A stretch of 57,002 nucleotides of DNA from Alphaproteobacteria bacterium (GCA_030432315.1 JAUIHM010000010.1:1-57002); one strand, 5' to 3'; positions 7,871-16,362 are shown, counted from the stretch's first letter. Numbers and translations are program-made. Notes: a model not told the origin generated them from the sequence alone.

Positions 7871-8923
7871 ATGAGACCCGGCATCATGTCTGGAAACTGC
7901 GGCCTGCGCGCGTCGCCCGCGATGCGCGCGAGCCTTCTTCGCTCCGCCATCTGCGCGCTGGTGCTGATCGTCACCGGCGTGACCGGCTGCGGCAAGCGGC
8001 TCCCGGTGGAGGAGCCGCCACCCGCCCGGCAACCGGGCGTCACGCTGAACACCGACGAAATCGGCGAAGGCGAAGACCGCCTCGTGACCTTCTATGCCGA
8101 GGTGGAGAAAAAACTCGTCTCCAGTGGACGCATGCGCCGCGAAACCGCCCCGGAGGACGCGCCCTATACCGTCGACGACCTGGTGCGGAACTTTGAACGC
8201 ATCGCGCTCTACGACGAATATGCCGATGTCGACGGCCGCCTCGTGCACACCGAAACCCCCGCCACGCTCCGCCGCTGGACCCGGCCGATCCGGGTCGGCG
8301 TCATGAGCGGACCCTCGCTGTCCGAATCCGAAGCCGCCCGAGACCGGGCCAACGTCGCTGCCCTGTCGAACCGCCTGTCCCGGCTCACCGGCCTCGACAT
8401 CGCCGTCACCCGCAGCGAGAACGTCAATTTCCTCGTCCTGTTCATGAACGAATCTGAGCGCACGGTGTTTGCCCGTGAGGTCGCCGAGGAATACCCGGAA
8501 TTTGCCCCGACCCTGATCCGGGCAATCTCCGAGCTGCAGGTCGACATCTTCTGTACCGCCTACTTCTTCAACGACCAGGTAAACCGCTCGACCTATTCTG
8601 CGGTGATCGTTCTGATCCGCGCCGAGCATCCGCCGCTGACCAGGCTCAGCTGCGCCCAGGAGGAGATGGCCCAGGCAATGGGGCTGCCCAACGACAGCCC
8701 CGACGCGCGGCCGTCGCTGTTCAACGACGACCTCGAATTCGCCCTGCTCACCGAACATGACGAAATTCTGCTTCGGATGCTCTATGATCCCCGCCTGCGC
8801 CCCGGCATGACGGCGGCCGAAGTACGGCCGCTGCTGCCCGAAATCGCCCGCGATGCCATGGCAGCCCAGAGCAGGGACGGACGGGTCGCCACGTCACACA
8901 CCAGTTCCAACGGGAGGTCCTGA
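7871..8923 (+). CDS. DUF2927-domain lipoprotein
   Basis: A 350-aa predicted lipoprotein of a family concentrated in Rhodobacterales; function unknown. A hydrophobic signal segment ends at the lipobox VTGC (Cys40 from this start). The true start may instead be the ATG at 7922, which gives a compact signal peptide. The DUF2927 part begins near RRWTRPIRVGVMSGPSLS and includes DIFCTAYFF, RLSCAQEEMAQAMGLPND and SLFNDDLEFALLTEHDEILL, which resembles a degenerate zincin-like layout. The stop overlaps the ATG of the SPFH gene, so it belongs to the same operon. Secretion to the periplasmic face of the membrane is likely. Confidence 0.85.
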   Translation: MRPGIMSGNCGLRASPAMRASLLRSAICALVLIVTGVTGCGKRLPVEEPPPARQPGVTLNTDEIGEGEDRLVTFYAEVEKKLVSSGRMRRETAPEDAPYTVDDLVRNFERIALYDEYADVDGRLVHTETPATLRRWTRPIRVGVMSGPSLSESEAARDRANVAALSNRLSRLTGLDIAVTRSENVNFLVLFMNESERTVFAREVAEEYPEFAPTLIRAISELQVDIFCTAYFFNDQVNRSTYSAVIVLIRAEHPPLTRLSCAQEEMAQAMGLPNDSPDARPSLFNDDLEFALLTEHDEILLRMLYDPRLRPGMTAAEVRPLLPEIARDAMAAQSRDGRVATSHTSSNGRS

Positions 8924-10062
8924 TGGCCATATTCGATTTTCTGCGCGGTGAGTTCATCGACGTCATTCACTGGGTCGACGACAGCCGCGACACCATCGTC
9001 TATCGCTTCGAGCGCGAAGGGCACGCCATCAAATACGGCGCGAAACTGACCGTCCGCGAGGGCCAGGCCGCCGTGTTCATCCACGAAGGCCAACTCGCCG
9101 ACGTGTTCTCCCCCGGTCTCTACATGCTTGAGACCAACAACATGCCGGTGATGACGACCCTGCAGCACTGGGACCACGGCTTCCGGTCGCCCTTCAAATC
9201 CGAAATCTACTTCGTCAACACCCGCCGCTTCACCGACCTCAAATGGGGTACCCGCAACCCGATCATGTGCCGCGACCCGGAATTCGGGCCGGTCCGCCTG
9301 CGCGCCTACGGCACCTACACCATGCGCGTCGCCGATCCGGCGAAGTTCATGACCGAGATCGTCGGCACCGACGGCGACTTCACCACCGACGAAATCGCCT
9401 TCCAGATCCGCAACATCATCATCACCCATTTCAGCCAGATCATCGCCTCCTCCGGCATCCCGGTGCTCGACATGGCCTCGAACACGCTCGAACTGGCGAA
9501 ACTGGTGCATGAAAAGATCACGCCGATGGTCGAAGCATACGGTCTCGAACTGCCGGCCTTCATGATCGAAAATATCTCCCTGCCCACCGAGGTCGAAGCG
9601 GCGCTCGACAAGCGCACCTCTGCAGGCATCGCCGGCGACATGAAGCGCTTCACCGAATATTCCGCAGCCGAGGCGATGACGAAATCGGCGGAAAATCCAG
9701 GCGGCGGCGGCGGCATGGCCGCCGGTCTCGGGGCGGGAATGGGCATGGCGATGGCCGAGCGGATGGCCCGGTCCGGCCCCTGGGGCAGCCACCCCGCCCC
9801 CGATCACGCTGCGGCCTCCGGCACGCCGATGCCACCGCCACCACCGGCGGCCGAGCCGAAATGGCACATCGCCGAAGGCGGCACGTCGCGCGGCCCCTTT
9901 ACCCAGCTTCAGCTTGAGAAAATGGTCGGCGAGCGCGCATTGACCCGCGACACCCTCGTCTGGTCGCCGGGCAGCGCCGGCTGGGCCAAGGCGGGCGGCG
10001 TCGCCGAACTCAATGACATTTTCGCCCAGGTCCCGCCGCCGCCACCGCCACCGGAGAGCTGA
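8923..10062 (+). CDS. SPFH-domain protein with C-terminal GYF_2 (DUF4339) domain
   Basis: A 379-aa band-7/SPFH scaffold of the type annotated as virion core protein (YdjI-like). SPFH proteins form oligomeric membrane-associated platforms. The SPFH domain spans about residues 25-245 (GQAAVFIHEGQLADVFSPG, then a coiled-coil end before VEAALDKRTSAG). A Gly/Ala/Met-rich linker (about 255-285) and poly-Pro stretches follow. The GYF_2 domain starts near residue 313 (KWHIAEGG, RGPFTQLQL, VWSPGSAGWAKA). There is no signal peptide. It is linked to the zinc-ribbon gene 7 nt downstream, a pairing conserved in many bacteria. Its role in membrane stress is inferred. Confidence 0.88.
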   Translation: MAIFDFLRGEFIDVIHWVDDSRDTIVYRFEREGHAIKYGAKLTVREGQAAVFIHEGQLADVFSPGLYMLETNNMPVMTTLQHWDHGFRSPFKSEIYFVNTRRFTDLKWGTRNPIMCRDPEFGPVRLRAYGTYTMRVADPAKFMTEIVGTDGDFTTDEIAFQIRNIIITHFSQIIASSGIPVLDMASNTLELAKLVHEKITPMVEAYGLELPAFMIENISLPTEVEAALDKRTSAGIAGDMKRFTEYSAAEAMTKSAENPGGGGGMAAGLGAGMGMAMAERMARSGPWGSHPAPDHAAASGTPMPPPPPAAEPKWHIAEGGTSRGPFTQLQLEKMVGERALTRDTLVWSPGSAGWAKAGGVAELNDIFAQVPPPPPPPES

Positions 10063-10069
10063 GTACCGG

Positions 10070-11203
10070 ATGAAGACCGCCCCGAATGCCAACCGCCGGC
10101 CGGCCGCCACGGCGGGAGATCACAGGTTTCCCTGCCCGACCTGCGGCTCGGACCTGCGCTACTCTCCCGGCGCGGACAAACTCGCCTGCGATCATTGCGG
10201 CCATGAGGAGGCGGTGGTCGAACGGCGGGAGGGAATCCGCGAACTCGACCTGCGCGATGCCGTCGAGGCCGAAGCCGGCCGTGACACCGGCCTCGTTGAG
10301 GAAACCCGCGTCGCCCGCTGCGAAAGCTGCGGCGCCGAGGTCGAGTTCGACGCCGACCTGCACGCCACCGAATGCCCGTTCTGCGCTTCACCGATCGTCA
10401 CCGACACCGGAGTCAACCGCCACCTCAAACCCCAGGCCCAGCTTCCATTCCTGCTGAGCGAGACGGACGCCCGCGACCGGATGAACCGCTGGCTCGGACG
10501 GCTCTGGTTCGCACCGAACAACCTGCGCAAATATGCCCGCGCCGGCCGGCGGATGAACGGCATCTATGTGCCCTACTGGACCTACGACGCCCAGACCCGT
10601 ACCCGCTACACCGGCCAGCGCGGCACGGTCTATTACGAAACCCACCGGGTCCCGGTCACGGTCAACGGCAAACGCACCACCCAGGTGCAGCAGGTCGCCA
10701 AGGTCCGCTGGAGCCCGGTCCGCGGCCAGGTGGCCCGCGATTTCGACGACGTGCTGGTGCTCGGCTCCACCTCGCTGCCGAAGAACTACACCGACGCGCT
10801 CGCGCCCTGGGATCTCTCTGCGCTCTCCGCCTACGAGCCGAAATACCTCGCCGGATTCCGCGCCGAAGCATACGGCGTGCCGGTGCGCGACGGGTATGAC
10901 GAGGCCCGCGGCATCATGGACGGCGTCATCGCCCAGGACATCCGCCGCGACATCGGTGGCGACCAGCAGCGGATCGGCTCGGTCGACACCGAAGTCGGGC
11001 GCCTCACCTTCAAACACATCCTGCTGCCGGTCTGGATGGCCGCCTACAAATACCGCGGCCGCACCTACCGCTTCGTGGTCAACGGACGCACCGGCGCCGT
11101 GGAAGGCGAACGCCCGTGGTCCGGCGTCAAGATCGCCATTGCGGTGCTGCTGGCACTGCTCGCTGCCGGGGCGTTGGCCTGGCTCCAGACGTCTCAGGGC
11201 TGA
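10070..11203 (+). CDS. Double zinc-ribbon protein with C-terminal membrane anchor
   Basis: A 377-aa protein often mis-described as a primosomal/helicase-like protein because of its zinc ribbons; no helicase motifs are present. Two Cys4 zinc ribbons are clear: C22/C25/C40/C43 (CPTC...CDHC) and C84/C87/C102/C105 (CESC...CPFC). The middle section is conserved and aromatic-rich (LRKYARAGRRMNGIYVPYWT). A single membrane helix ends the protein (VKIAIAVLLALLAAGALAWL), giving a cytoplasmic domain with a C-terminal tail anchor. It follows the SPFH gene by 7 nt and very probably works with it. The start at 10070 was chosen because the upstream extension overlaps the SPFH gene. Confidence 0.85.
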   Translation: MKTAPNANRRPAATAGDHRFPCPTCGSDLRYSPGADKLACDHCGHEEAVVERREGIRELDLRDAVEAEAGRDTGLVEETRVARCESCGAEVEFDADLHATECPFCASPIVTDTGVNRHLKPQAQLPFLLSETDARDRMNRWLGRLWFAPNNLRKYARAGRRMNGIYVPYWTYDAQTRTRYTGQRGTVYYETHRVPVTVNGKRTTQVQQVAKVRWSPVRGQVARDFDDVLVLGSTSLPKNYTDALAPWDLSALSAYEPKYLAGFRAEAYGVPVRDGYDEARGIMDGVIAQDIRRDIGGDQQRIGSVDTEVGRLTFKHILLPVWMAAYKYRGRTYRFVVNGRTGAVEGERPWSGVKIAIAVLLALLAAGALAWLQTSQG

Positions 11204-11206
11204 GTC

Positions 11207-12159
11207 ATGAAACGTTTCACCGGAACCCTCCTTGCCGCCGCCGCGACAGCCCTCACCCTGCCACCCGCCGCAGCCCGGGCCCAGGACACGCCGCCGCAGC
11301 TGATCGAGGCGGCGGAAACCGCCCACGCCCTCTGCGCCAGCCGCGGCGGCGAGGCCAACATCCTGCCCGGCTACCGCACCGAAGCCGACCTCAACGGCGA
11401 CGGATGGATTTCATTACCGACCTGAAAAAGATGGAATGCGTCGGAGCCTGGGGGGCCTTCTGCCACACCACCGGCTGTCCCGTCACGCTCTGGCTCTCCG
11501 CGCCCGGGGATGCCTACACCCGCTTCGACCTCGGCGATCTGCGCGGCTTCGCGATCAGCCGACCGGGCTCCGGCCTGCCGGTTCTGACCGCCACCTACGA
11601 CGAGGCACTCTGTCTGACCGACGGGGTTGAAGCCACCGCCTGCAGCCGCGACTGGGTGTTCGACACCAACACCCCGGAGATACCCGACTACACGCTCTCC
11701 ACCGCCGCCGCGCCCGCGCCGCGCAGCACCGGATCCGATCCGGCCGAGGCGGAGGAGACGCGCCCGGAACCGCAGCCCGCCGGCTGGACCCTGCGCGAGG
11801 TTCCCGGGGCCAGCCCGCTCGCGCTCGGCTCCGGCACCGGCATCATCGCCAGCCTCAGCGCCTTCTGCCTGCAGTCCGAACCCTTCATGGCGGTCAGGTT
11901 CACCACCGCGCCGCCACCGGGCACCGTGACCCTCGAGTTCACCTTCTCCTCCGGCCGGCTGGCGCTTGCCGCCACCCATGAGCCGAGCGCCGGCGGCGCC
12001 TTCGTCATGGATCTCACCGAAAAGCCCCTCGCAGCCGCCCTCGCCGGGCGCGACAGCAGCGCCGAGGTTTCCGTCGACGGAACGCCCCAGGGCACGCTCT
12101 CGCTGCGTGGCTCAACCAAGGCCCTGCGCACCGCCCTTGCCGACTGCGCCAGCTTCTGA
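11207..12159 (+). pseudogene. Frameshifted secreted protein of unknown function
   Basis: Last gene of the SPFH/TelA cluster. The first frame (11207-11425) encodes a signal peptide (MKRFTGTLLAAAATALTLPP... to ARAQ) and LPGYRTEADLNGDGW, then stops. The second frame (from about 11400 to 12159) continues DFITDLKKMECVGAWGAFC and runs about 250 residues to ADCASF. Insertion of one base near 11400-11406 joins them into a ~317-residue protein reading NGDG-x-DFITDLKK, a sensible acidic-loop junction. This indicates a 1-nt deletion or a sequencing error. The C-terminal ~120 residues look like a separate small beta-domain with two cysteines. The ATG lies only 3 nt after the previous stop. Function unknown. 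Confidence 0.7.
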
Positions 12160-12175
12160 TCCTCCGGCACCGGCC

Positions 12176-12967
12176 TCAGACCCAGCTGCGCAGTCCCTGC
12201 CGGATCCGGCCGAGATCCGGACCGGCGCCGGCCAGCACCGCCACGGCCATCGCCACCCAGGAGACGCCCCAAATCCACCACAGCCGCGTCTGGTCGCCGC
12301 CGGCGAACATGCCCCAGGCGACGGCACTGGTATTGACCGAGGCGTGCATCAGCATCGGCAGGAGCAGACTGCGACCGGTCCGCTGGTACACCCAGCAGAC
12401 CACCACCGAAAAACTCATCACCGCCAGCCCCCAGGGCAGCAGGCTCGCGGCGGTGAACTCCACACCAATGAGCGGCAGGTGCCAGACCACATGGATCAGC
12501 CCGACACAGAGCGCCGCCCGGATCGCCGGACCCCTCGTCAGCAGCCGCGCCAGCGCCACACCGCGCCAGCCGGGTTCCTCGCCAAGGCCGACAAACAGCA
12601 GGATGAAGACAAACCGCCCGGCCAGGTCACCGGCGCCGGGAAGCGTGAACCCAGGTACCGGCTCCGCCCCGGCCAGAAGATTGACCGCCGCCGCCAGCGA
12701 AGTCACCGCAACCGGCAGCAGCACGACCACCGCATACCAGCCCCAGCCGACCCGCCAGCGGATCATTCCGCGCAGCAGATCGCGCAGCGCCGGCCAACCG
12801 CCCCAGAGCGGCAGGACGATCAGCGCCGCCAACAGCGGTCCCAGCGGCAGGATCGGCGTCCCGAACGCCTGCGGATCGAACTTCATCCAGACCCACGGCC
12901 ACCAGGACAGCGCGCAGGCCAGCACCGCGAACACCGCGACCGGATGCCGTCGCACCGTCGTCGTCAT
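12176..12967 (-). CDS. CPBP-family intramembrane metalloprotease (ABI/CAAX-like), copy A
   Basis: About 263 aa, polytopic. CPBP-family (Abi) enzymes are membrane glutamyl proteases related to eukaryotic CAAX prenyl protease Rce1; bacterial members act in bacteriocin self-immunity or membrane-protein processing. Catalytic motifs are present: EEPGWRGVALARLL (motif 1, EExxxR), IHVVWHLPLIGV (motif 2 His) and HASVNTSAV (motif 3, HxxxN). An ATG at 12985 is also possible; 12967 (MTTTVRRHP...) places a short basic tail before TM1. It is tandem with a second paralogue only ~20 nt upstream, so the two are co-transcribed. No bacteriocin gene is visible nearby. Confidence 0.85.
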   Translation of the reverse strand: MTTTVRRHPVAVFAVLACALSWWPWVWMKFDPQAFGTPILPLGPLLAALIVLPLWGGWPALRDLLRGMIRWRVGWGWYAVVVLLPVAVTSLAAAVNLLAGAEPVPGFTLPGAGDLAGRFVFILLFVGLGEEPGWRGVALARLLTRGPAIRAALCVGLIHVVWHLPLIGVEFTAASLLPWGLAVMSFSVVVCWVYQRTGRSLLLPMLMHASVNTSAVAWGMFAGGDQTRLWWIWGVSWVAMAVAVLAGAGPDLGRIRQGLRSWV

Positions 12968-12988
12968 GCGGTTTCCCTCCGTCACCGC

Positions 12989-13807
12989 TCAGGCCCCCGA
13001 CGCGCTGAGCGGGCGCGGCTGGCGCCGCAGTGCGCGGATCAGCCACAGATCAAGCAGCAGCAGCCCGCAAATCGTCAACACCCCGTTCTCCCCCCCGATG
13101 TAATCCAGCACCAGCGGCGAGCCTGCGACGGTGACCGCTTCGGCAACATGCAGCGCCGTATTGACCGCTCCATGCGCCACCGCCACCGGCCAGACACTGC
13201 CCGTGCGCAGCCGCAGCCAGCCGTAGAAAACACCGGCAAGCGTCAGCGCCAGCAGAAACATCGGCACCTGGATCCACGGATTGGCCGAACCGTGATAGTA
13301 TCCGGTGCCGAGGATAAGCGGCAGATGCCAGAGCCCGTGAACGAACCCGACCGCAAGCATCGCCGCTACCGGCCGCACGTCGCCAAACCGCGGCAGCAGA
13401 TAGCCGCGCCAGCCGATCTCCTCGAGCAGCGCAAGACCCGTCGTCACGACCAGCCCCGCCGACGTGCTGACCGCCAGCCTGACCCACGGCACCGGGGCGT
13501 CCAGCGACGCCGGCTCCGTCAGCCCCAGCGCCACCATCACCGCCACCCCGCCGAGAATGATCGCCGCCGGGGCCAGCACCGCCAGCGGCATGCCCGAAAG
13601 TCCCGCCCGGGTCAGCCCCAGCCCCGCCAGCGCCCCGCGAACGCCGCCAGGCTCCGGCGCGAACAAAGCCAGCATGGCGACCGTCGCCAGGGCCGGTGTC
13701 AGCATCGTCAGGATCAGCACCGCTTCGCCGATCACTGGCACCGCGGCAAGACACAGCGCCGAAAGCGCGAGCGCCAGCCCACAGAAGATCGCCGCCCGCC
13801 TGGACAC
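12989..13807 (-). CDS. CPBP-family intramembrane metalloprotease, copy B
   Basis: Paralogue of the next gene downstream. From the chosen GTG at 13807 (MSRRAAIFCG..., with GGGAG 8 nt upstream) it encodes about 272 aa with multiple membrane helices. Motifs are EEIGWRGYLLPRF (motif 1), VHGLWHLPLIL (motif 2) and HGAVNTALHV (motif 3, HxxxN), all catalytic residues retained. The frame is open upstream to an ATG at 13882, but that extension is hydrophilic and lacks a ribosome binding site. Tandem duplication followed by divergence is the simplest explanation for the pair. The substrate is unknown. Confidence 0.82.
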   Translation of the reverse strand: MSRRAAIFCGLALALSALCLAAVPVIGEAVLILTMLTPALATVAMLALFAPEPGGVRGALAGLGLTRAGLSGMPLAVLAPAAIILGGVAVMVALGLTEPASLDAPVPWVRLAVSTSAGLVVTTGLALLEEIGWRGYLLPRFGDVRPVAAMLAVGFVHGLWHLPLILGTGYYHGSANPWIQVPMFLLALTLAGVFYGWLRLRTGSVWPVAVAHGAVNTALHVAEAVTVAGSPLVLDYIGGENGVLTICGLLLLDLWLIRALRRQPRPLSASGA

Positions 13808-14029
13808 GTCCACTGCTCCCAAAGAGGGTCGGCACCGGGCGGTGGAAAATTCCCACGCCGGTGCAACGGCCAACCATAGCACGTTTTGCCCTTCCGTTCC
13901 ATCGCGGCAGAGGCACCGCGCCAGACCCCTGCCTGGGTATTTTCGTGGCCGGTGAAACTCTTTCCCACCCCGGTGCGTGACTTAACTACCGCCAGCGAAA
14001 AGGTTTCGCTGCACCAAGGGAGAGACCCG

Positions 14030-14578
14030 ATGAACCGCATTGCCACACTCGCCACCGCCGCCCTGTCACTTTTCGCCTCCACCGCTTTCGCCGCAAACCC
14101 GATGGTCGGCGGCGCACCGATGTATGAAAACAGGACCATCGTCGAAAACGCGGTCAATTCCGCCGACCATACCACCCTGGTCGCCGCCGTTCAGGCCGCC
14201 GGTCTCGTCGACACCCTCTCCGGACCCGGTCCGTTCACGGTATTCGCACCGGTCAACGCCGCCTTCGACGCCCTGCCCGCCGGCACGGTCGAAACCCTGC
14301 TGATGCCGGAAAACGGCGACATGCTGACGAAAATCCTGACCTCGCATGTCGTCGCAGGTGACTGGTCCTCCGCCGACATCGTGGCCGCCGCCCGCGCCTC
14401 GAAAGACGGCTTCTACCACTTCAACGCCGTCTCCGGCGACGCCCTCTCCGCCCAGGTACGCGGCGACAACGTCTACATCTTCGACGAAAGCGGAAATGCC
14501 AGCCTGGTCACCATCGCCGATGTCAGGCAGTCGAACGGCGTGATCCATGTAATAAACACGGTTCTGCTCCCGAAATAA
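14030..14578 (+). CDS. Secreted fasciclin (FAS1) domain protein
   Basis: A 182-aa exported protein with a signal peptide (residues 1-21, cleaved after STAFA) and one FAS1 domain, an adhesion-type fold. Hallmarks are the H1 box FTVFAPVNAAFDALP and the H2 region LTSHVVAGD, ending in the typical NGVIHVINTVLLP. The ATG at 14030 follows GGGAGAG at good spacing; upstream in-frame ATGs lie in the intergenic region. It stands alone, divergent from the CPBP genes and followed by msrB after 91 bp. A periplasmic or surface role is inferred from the signal peptide. Confidence 0.93.
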   Translation: MNRIATLATAALSLFASTAFAANPMVGGAPMYENRTIVENAVNSADHTTLVAAVQAAGLVDTLSGPGPFTVFAPVNAAFDALPAGTVETLLMPENGDMLTKILTSHVVAGDWSSADIVAAARASKDGFYHFNAVSGDALSAQVRGDNVYIFDESGNASLVTIADVRQSNGVIHVINTVLLPK

Positions 14579-14669
14579 CAGTGACAGCCGATGTCGCGTG
14601 GCGTGCCGTTCCGGTCCGGATCTGGATCGGGGCGGCACAGGTCCCGACACAACCCGAAAGGTCACCGCC

Positions 14670-15134
14670 ATGAAACGCCGCATGTTCCTGCAAATGTCCG
14701 CCGCCCTTCCCTTCGCCGGAAGCGCCTTTGCCGCATCGCCCGAAACCTTCGAGGTCACCCGGACCGAAGCCGAATGGCGGGCGATGCTCACCGATGCCGA
14801 ATACCGGGTGATGCGCGGGGAAGGAACCGAGCGCGCAGGCTCCAGCCCGCTCAACCATGAAAAGCGCGCAGGCACCTTCATCTGCCGTGGCTGCGAACTG
14901 CCGCTCTATTCCTCCGAGACCAAATACGACAGCGGCACCGGCTGGCCGAGTTTTTTCCGCAGCCTGCCGGATGCGGTCGCCACCAAGCCGGACAACAGCT
15001 TCTTTTCCACCCGCACCGAAGTCCACTGCCGCCGCTGCGGCAGCCACCTCGGCCACATTTTCGACGACGGGCCAAGGCCGACCGGCAAGCGCCACTGCCT
15101 GAACGGCGTCAGCCTGATCTTCGTTCCGGCCTGA
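14670..15134 (+). CDS. msrB: Peptide-methionine (R)-S-oxide reductase, Tat-exported
   Basis: A 154-aa MsrB that reduces methionine-R-sulfoxide in oxidised proteins. Zinc ligands are C72/C75 and C120/C123. The catalytic cysteine is C143 in RHCLNGVSLIF, and GTGWPSF (89-95) forms the substrate pocket. The N-terminus KRRMFLQMSAALPFAGSAFA is a twin-arginine signal, so the enzyme is predicted to act in the periplasm, whereas many MsrB proteins are cytoplasmic. No resolving cysteine outside the zinc sites is obvious. No msrA is nearby. The start at 14670 was chosen because the signal peptide begins there. Confidence 0.94.
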   Translation: MKRRMFLQMSAALPFAGSAFAASPETFEVTRTEAEWRAMLTDAEYRVMRGEGTERAGSSPLNHEKRAGTFICRGCELPLYSSETKYDSGTGWPSFFRSLPDAVATKPDNSFFSTRTEVHCRRCGSHLGHIFDDGPRPTGKRHCLNGVSLIFVPA

Positions 15135-15181
15135 AACCCGGCCGCAGGGTTCGGTGTTGTTGCACCGGCGGACCGTCGTCT

Positions 15182-15574
15182 ATGATCGCGCCCATGAACC
15201 GCACCGAATTTAACGCCTTCTGCGCCTCCCTTCCCGCCACCACCCATGTGCAGCAATGGGGCGACGCCGATGTCTGGAAGGTCGGTGGCAAGGTGTTCGC
15301 CATCTGCGGCTGGAACGACGGCAGGGACGCCTTCACCTTCAAGGTGTCCGAGATCGCCTTCGAAGTGCTCTCGGACATGCCTGGCATCCGCCCCGCACCC
15401 TATCTCGCCTCCCGAGGCATGAAATGGCTCCAGCACTACGCGCCGCCCGGCCTGGACGACGCAGAACTCAAACGCCACGTCACGCTGTCCTACCGGATGA
15501 TCGCCGCCGCGCTGCCCCGCCGGAAACGTGACGAACTTGGCCTGAACGACCTCGGCAACCTGGATGGTCCGTAG
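15182..15574 (+). CDS. MmcQ/YjbR-family protein
   Basis: A 130-aa (or 126-aa from the ATG at 15194) member of the MmcQ/YjbR (DUF419) family, a small CyaY-like fold suspected to bind DNA; function not established. Typical features are VQQWGDADVWKVGGKVFA near the N-terminus, FKVSEIAFEVL and the C-terminal LSYRMIAAALPRRKRDEL. Its end overlaps the start of the next small secreted protein by 11 nt, so the two are translationally linked. Confidence 0.88.
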   Translation: MIAPMNRTEFNAFCASLPATTHVQQWGDADVWKVGGKVFAICGWNDGRDAFTFKVSEIAFEVLSDMPGIRPAPYLASRGMKWLQHYAPPGLDDAELKRHVTLSYRMIAAALPRRKRDELGLNDLGNLDGP

Positions 15575-15872
15575 CGCCGCGATCCTTTCACTGCTGCTGC
15601 TGGCCCTGCCCGCCTCCGCGCAGGAGGTCTGCCGCCCCGGCACCCTTGGCACCGCCAACTGCTCCGTCACCGGCTTCCGCCCCCTGCCCCGTCCCCCCTG
15701 GGATACGCTCCGAAGCCTCGAGAAACTGCAAGCCCAACAGCCCGACACCGCCCCCGACATCATCCCCGCCCGTGAGGTCAACAGCCTCGGCAAGGTGCTG
15801 ATCGACCCGCCCGGCGGCATCGGCAACGGCTTTTGCCGCACCAACACCCTCGGCAGCCTGCGCTGCCGCTGA
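15564..15872 (+). CDS. Small secreted protein of unknown function
   Basis: A 102-aa protein with a clear Sec signal peptide (MVRSAAILSLLLLALPASAQ, cleavage after ASA). The mature part is Pro-rich and has four Cys (VCRPGTLGTANCS near the N-terminus, NGFCRTNTLGSLRCR at the C-terminus). The GTLGTANC and NTLGSLRC halves look like an internal repeat that could pair by disulfides. No family is recognised. It overlaps the YjbR gene by 11 nt. Confidence 0.75.
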   Translation: MVRSAAILSLLLLALPASAQEVCRPGTLGTANCSVTGFRPLPRPPWDTLRSLEKLQAQQPDTAPDIIPAREVNSLGKVLIDPPGGIGNGFCRTNTLGSLRCR

Positions 15873-15950
15873 ACCGCTGCCGTCCCGGGGGGGGCGAATC
15901 ACCCTGCTCCGTCGCCGCGTCCGCGATGCTTGCCTCGCCCGGAACGCCGC

Positions 15951-16023
15951 GCCTGATCAGGCGTGTGGCACCTCCGGACCCGCAGCTTTCCATCACCGGC
16001 AGCCGGTGTTGCCACACGCCTGA
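15951..16023. repeat. Nested palindromes / large inverted repeat
   Basis: GCCTGATCAGGC (15951-15962) is a perfect 12-bp palindrome. Overlapping it, TCAGGCGTGTGGCA (15957-15970) pairs perfectly with TGCCACACGCCTGA (16010-16023) across a 39-nt loop. The loop holds its own hairpin, CACCGG-CAG-CCGGTG (15994-16008). There is no T tract, so it is not a standard terminator. It could be an operator, an RNA structure or a decayed repeat element. Confidence 0.6.
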
Positions 16024-16207
16024 CGATCATCATGGTCGGTCGCCGGGCTCTTGACCGGAGATCCCCTCCACGCGGCGAATCTGCCAATAGACTTGCAAAA
16101 CTTCACAAAATACCCTCCACACCTACAACCTGTGATAGAATAAATCGCGGAAGATTCCCGCAATTCCCGGAAGGAACTTCCAGTCTCGACATCACATGCA
16201 ATAAATC

Positions 16208-16237
16208 TTGACACAGTTTTCTTGATCACACTAAGAA
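16208..16237 (+). promoter_or_regulatory. Candidate sigma-70-type promoter of the RTX gene
   Basis: A consensus -35 TTGACA (16208-16213) lies in an AT-rich tract with TAAGAA (16232-16237) at 18-bp spacing as a weak -10. It is about 120 bp upstream of the GTG start of the RTX protein gene. Confidence 0.4.
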
Positions 16238-16362
16238 TACTAAACGTTGGGGCTATTTTATCAGTCTGACAGATTTATTTTACTCGGTCTTTCGCCGGAA
16301 TTTATCGTGCTGACCTTGGTTTGCGGCAGATCGCCTGCATCTCTTTTTGAAAGGATTGTGTT

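Larger units (their letters stand above)
15873..16362. other. 490-bp intergenic region
   Basis: The first half is GC-rich and holds nested inverted repeats (see 15951-16023). The second half, from about 16080, turns strongly AT-rich and contains a promoter-like TTGACA and probably the leader of the RTX gene. No convincing ORF, tRNA or riboswitch is seen. Confidence 0.6.

Noticed and set aside
11966-13879. 637-codon plus-strand frame opposite the two CPBP genes
   Set aside because: Pro/Arg/Gln-rich antisense translation with no domain; both CPBP genes on the other strand have full catalytic motifs.
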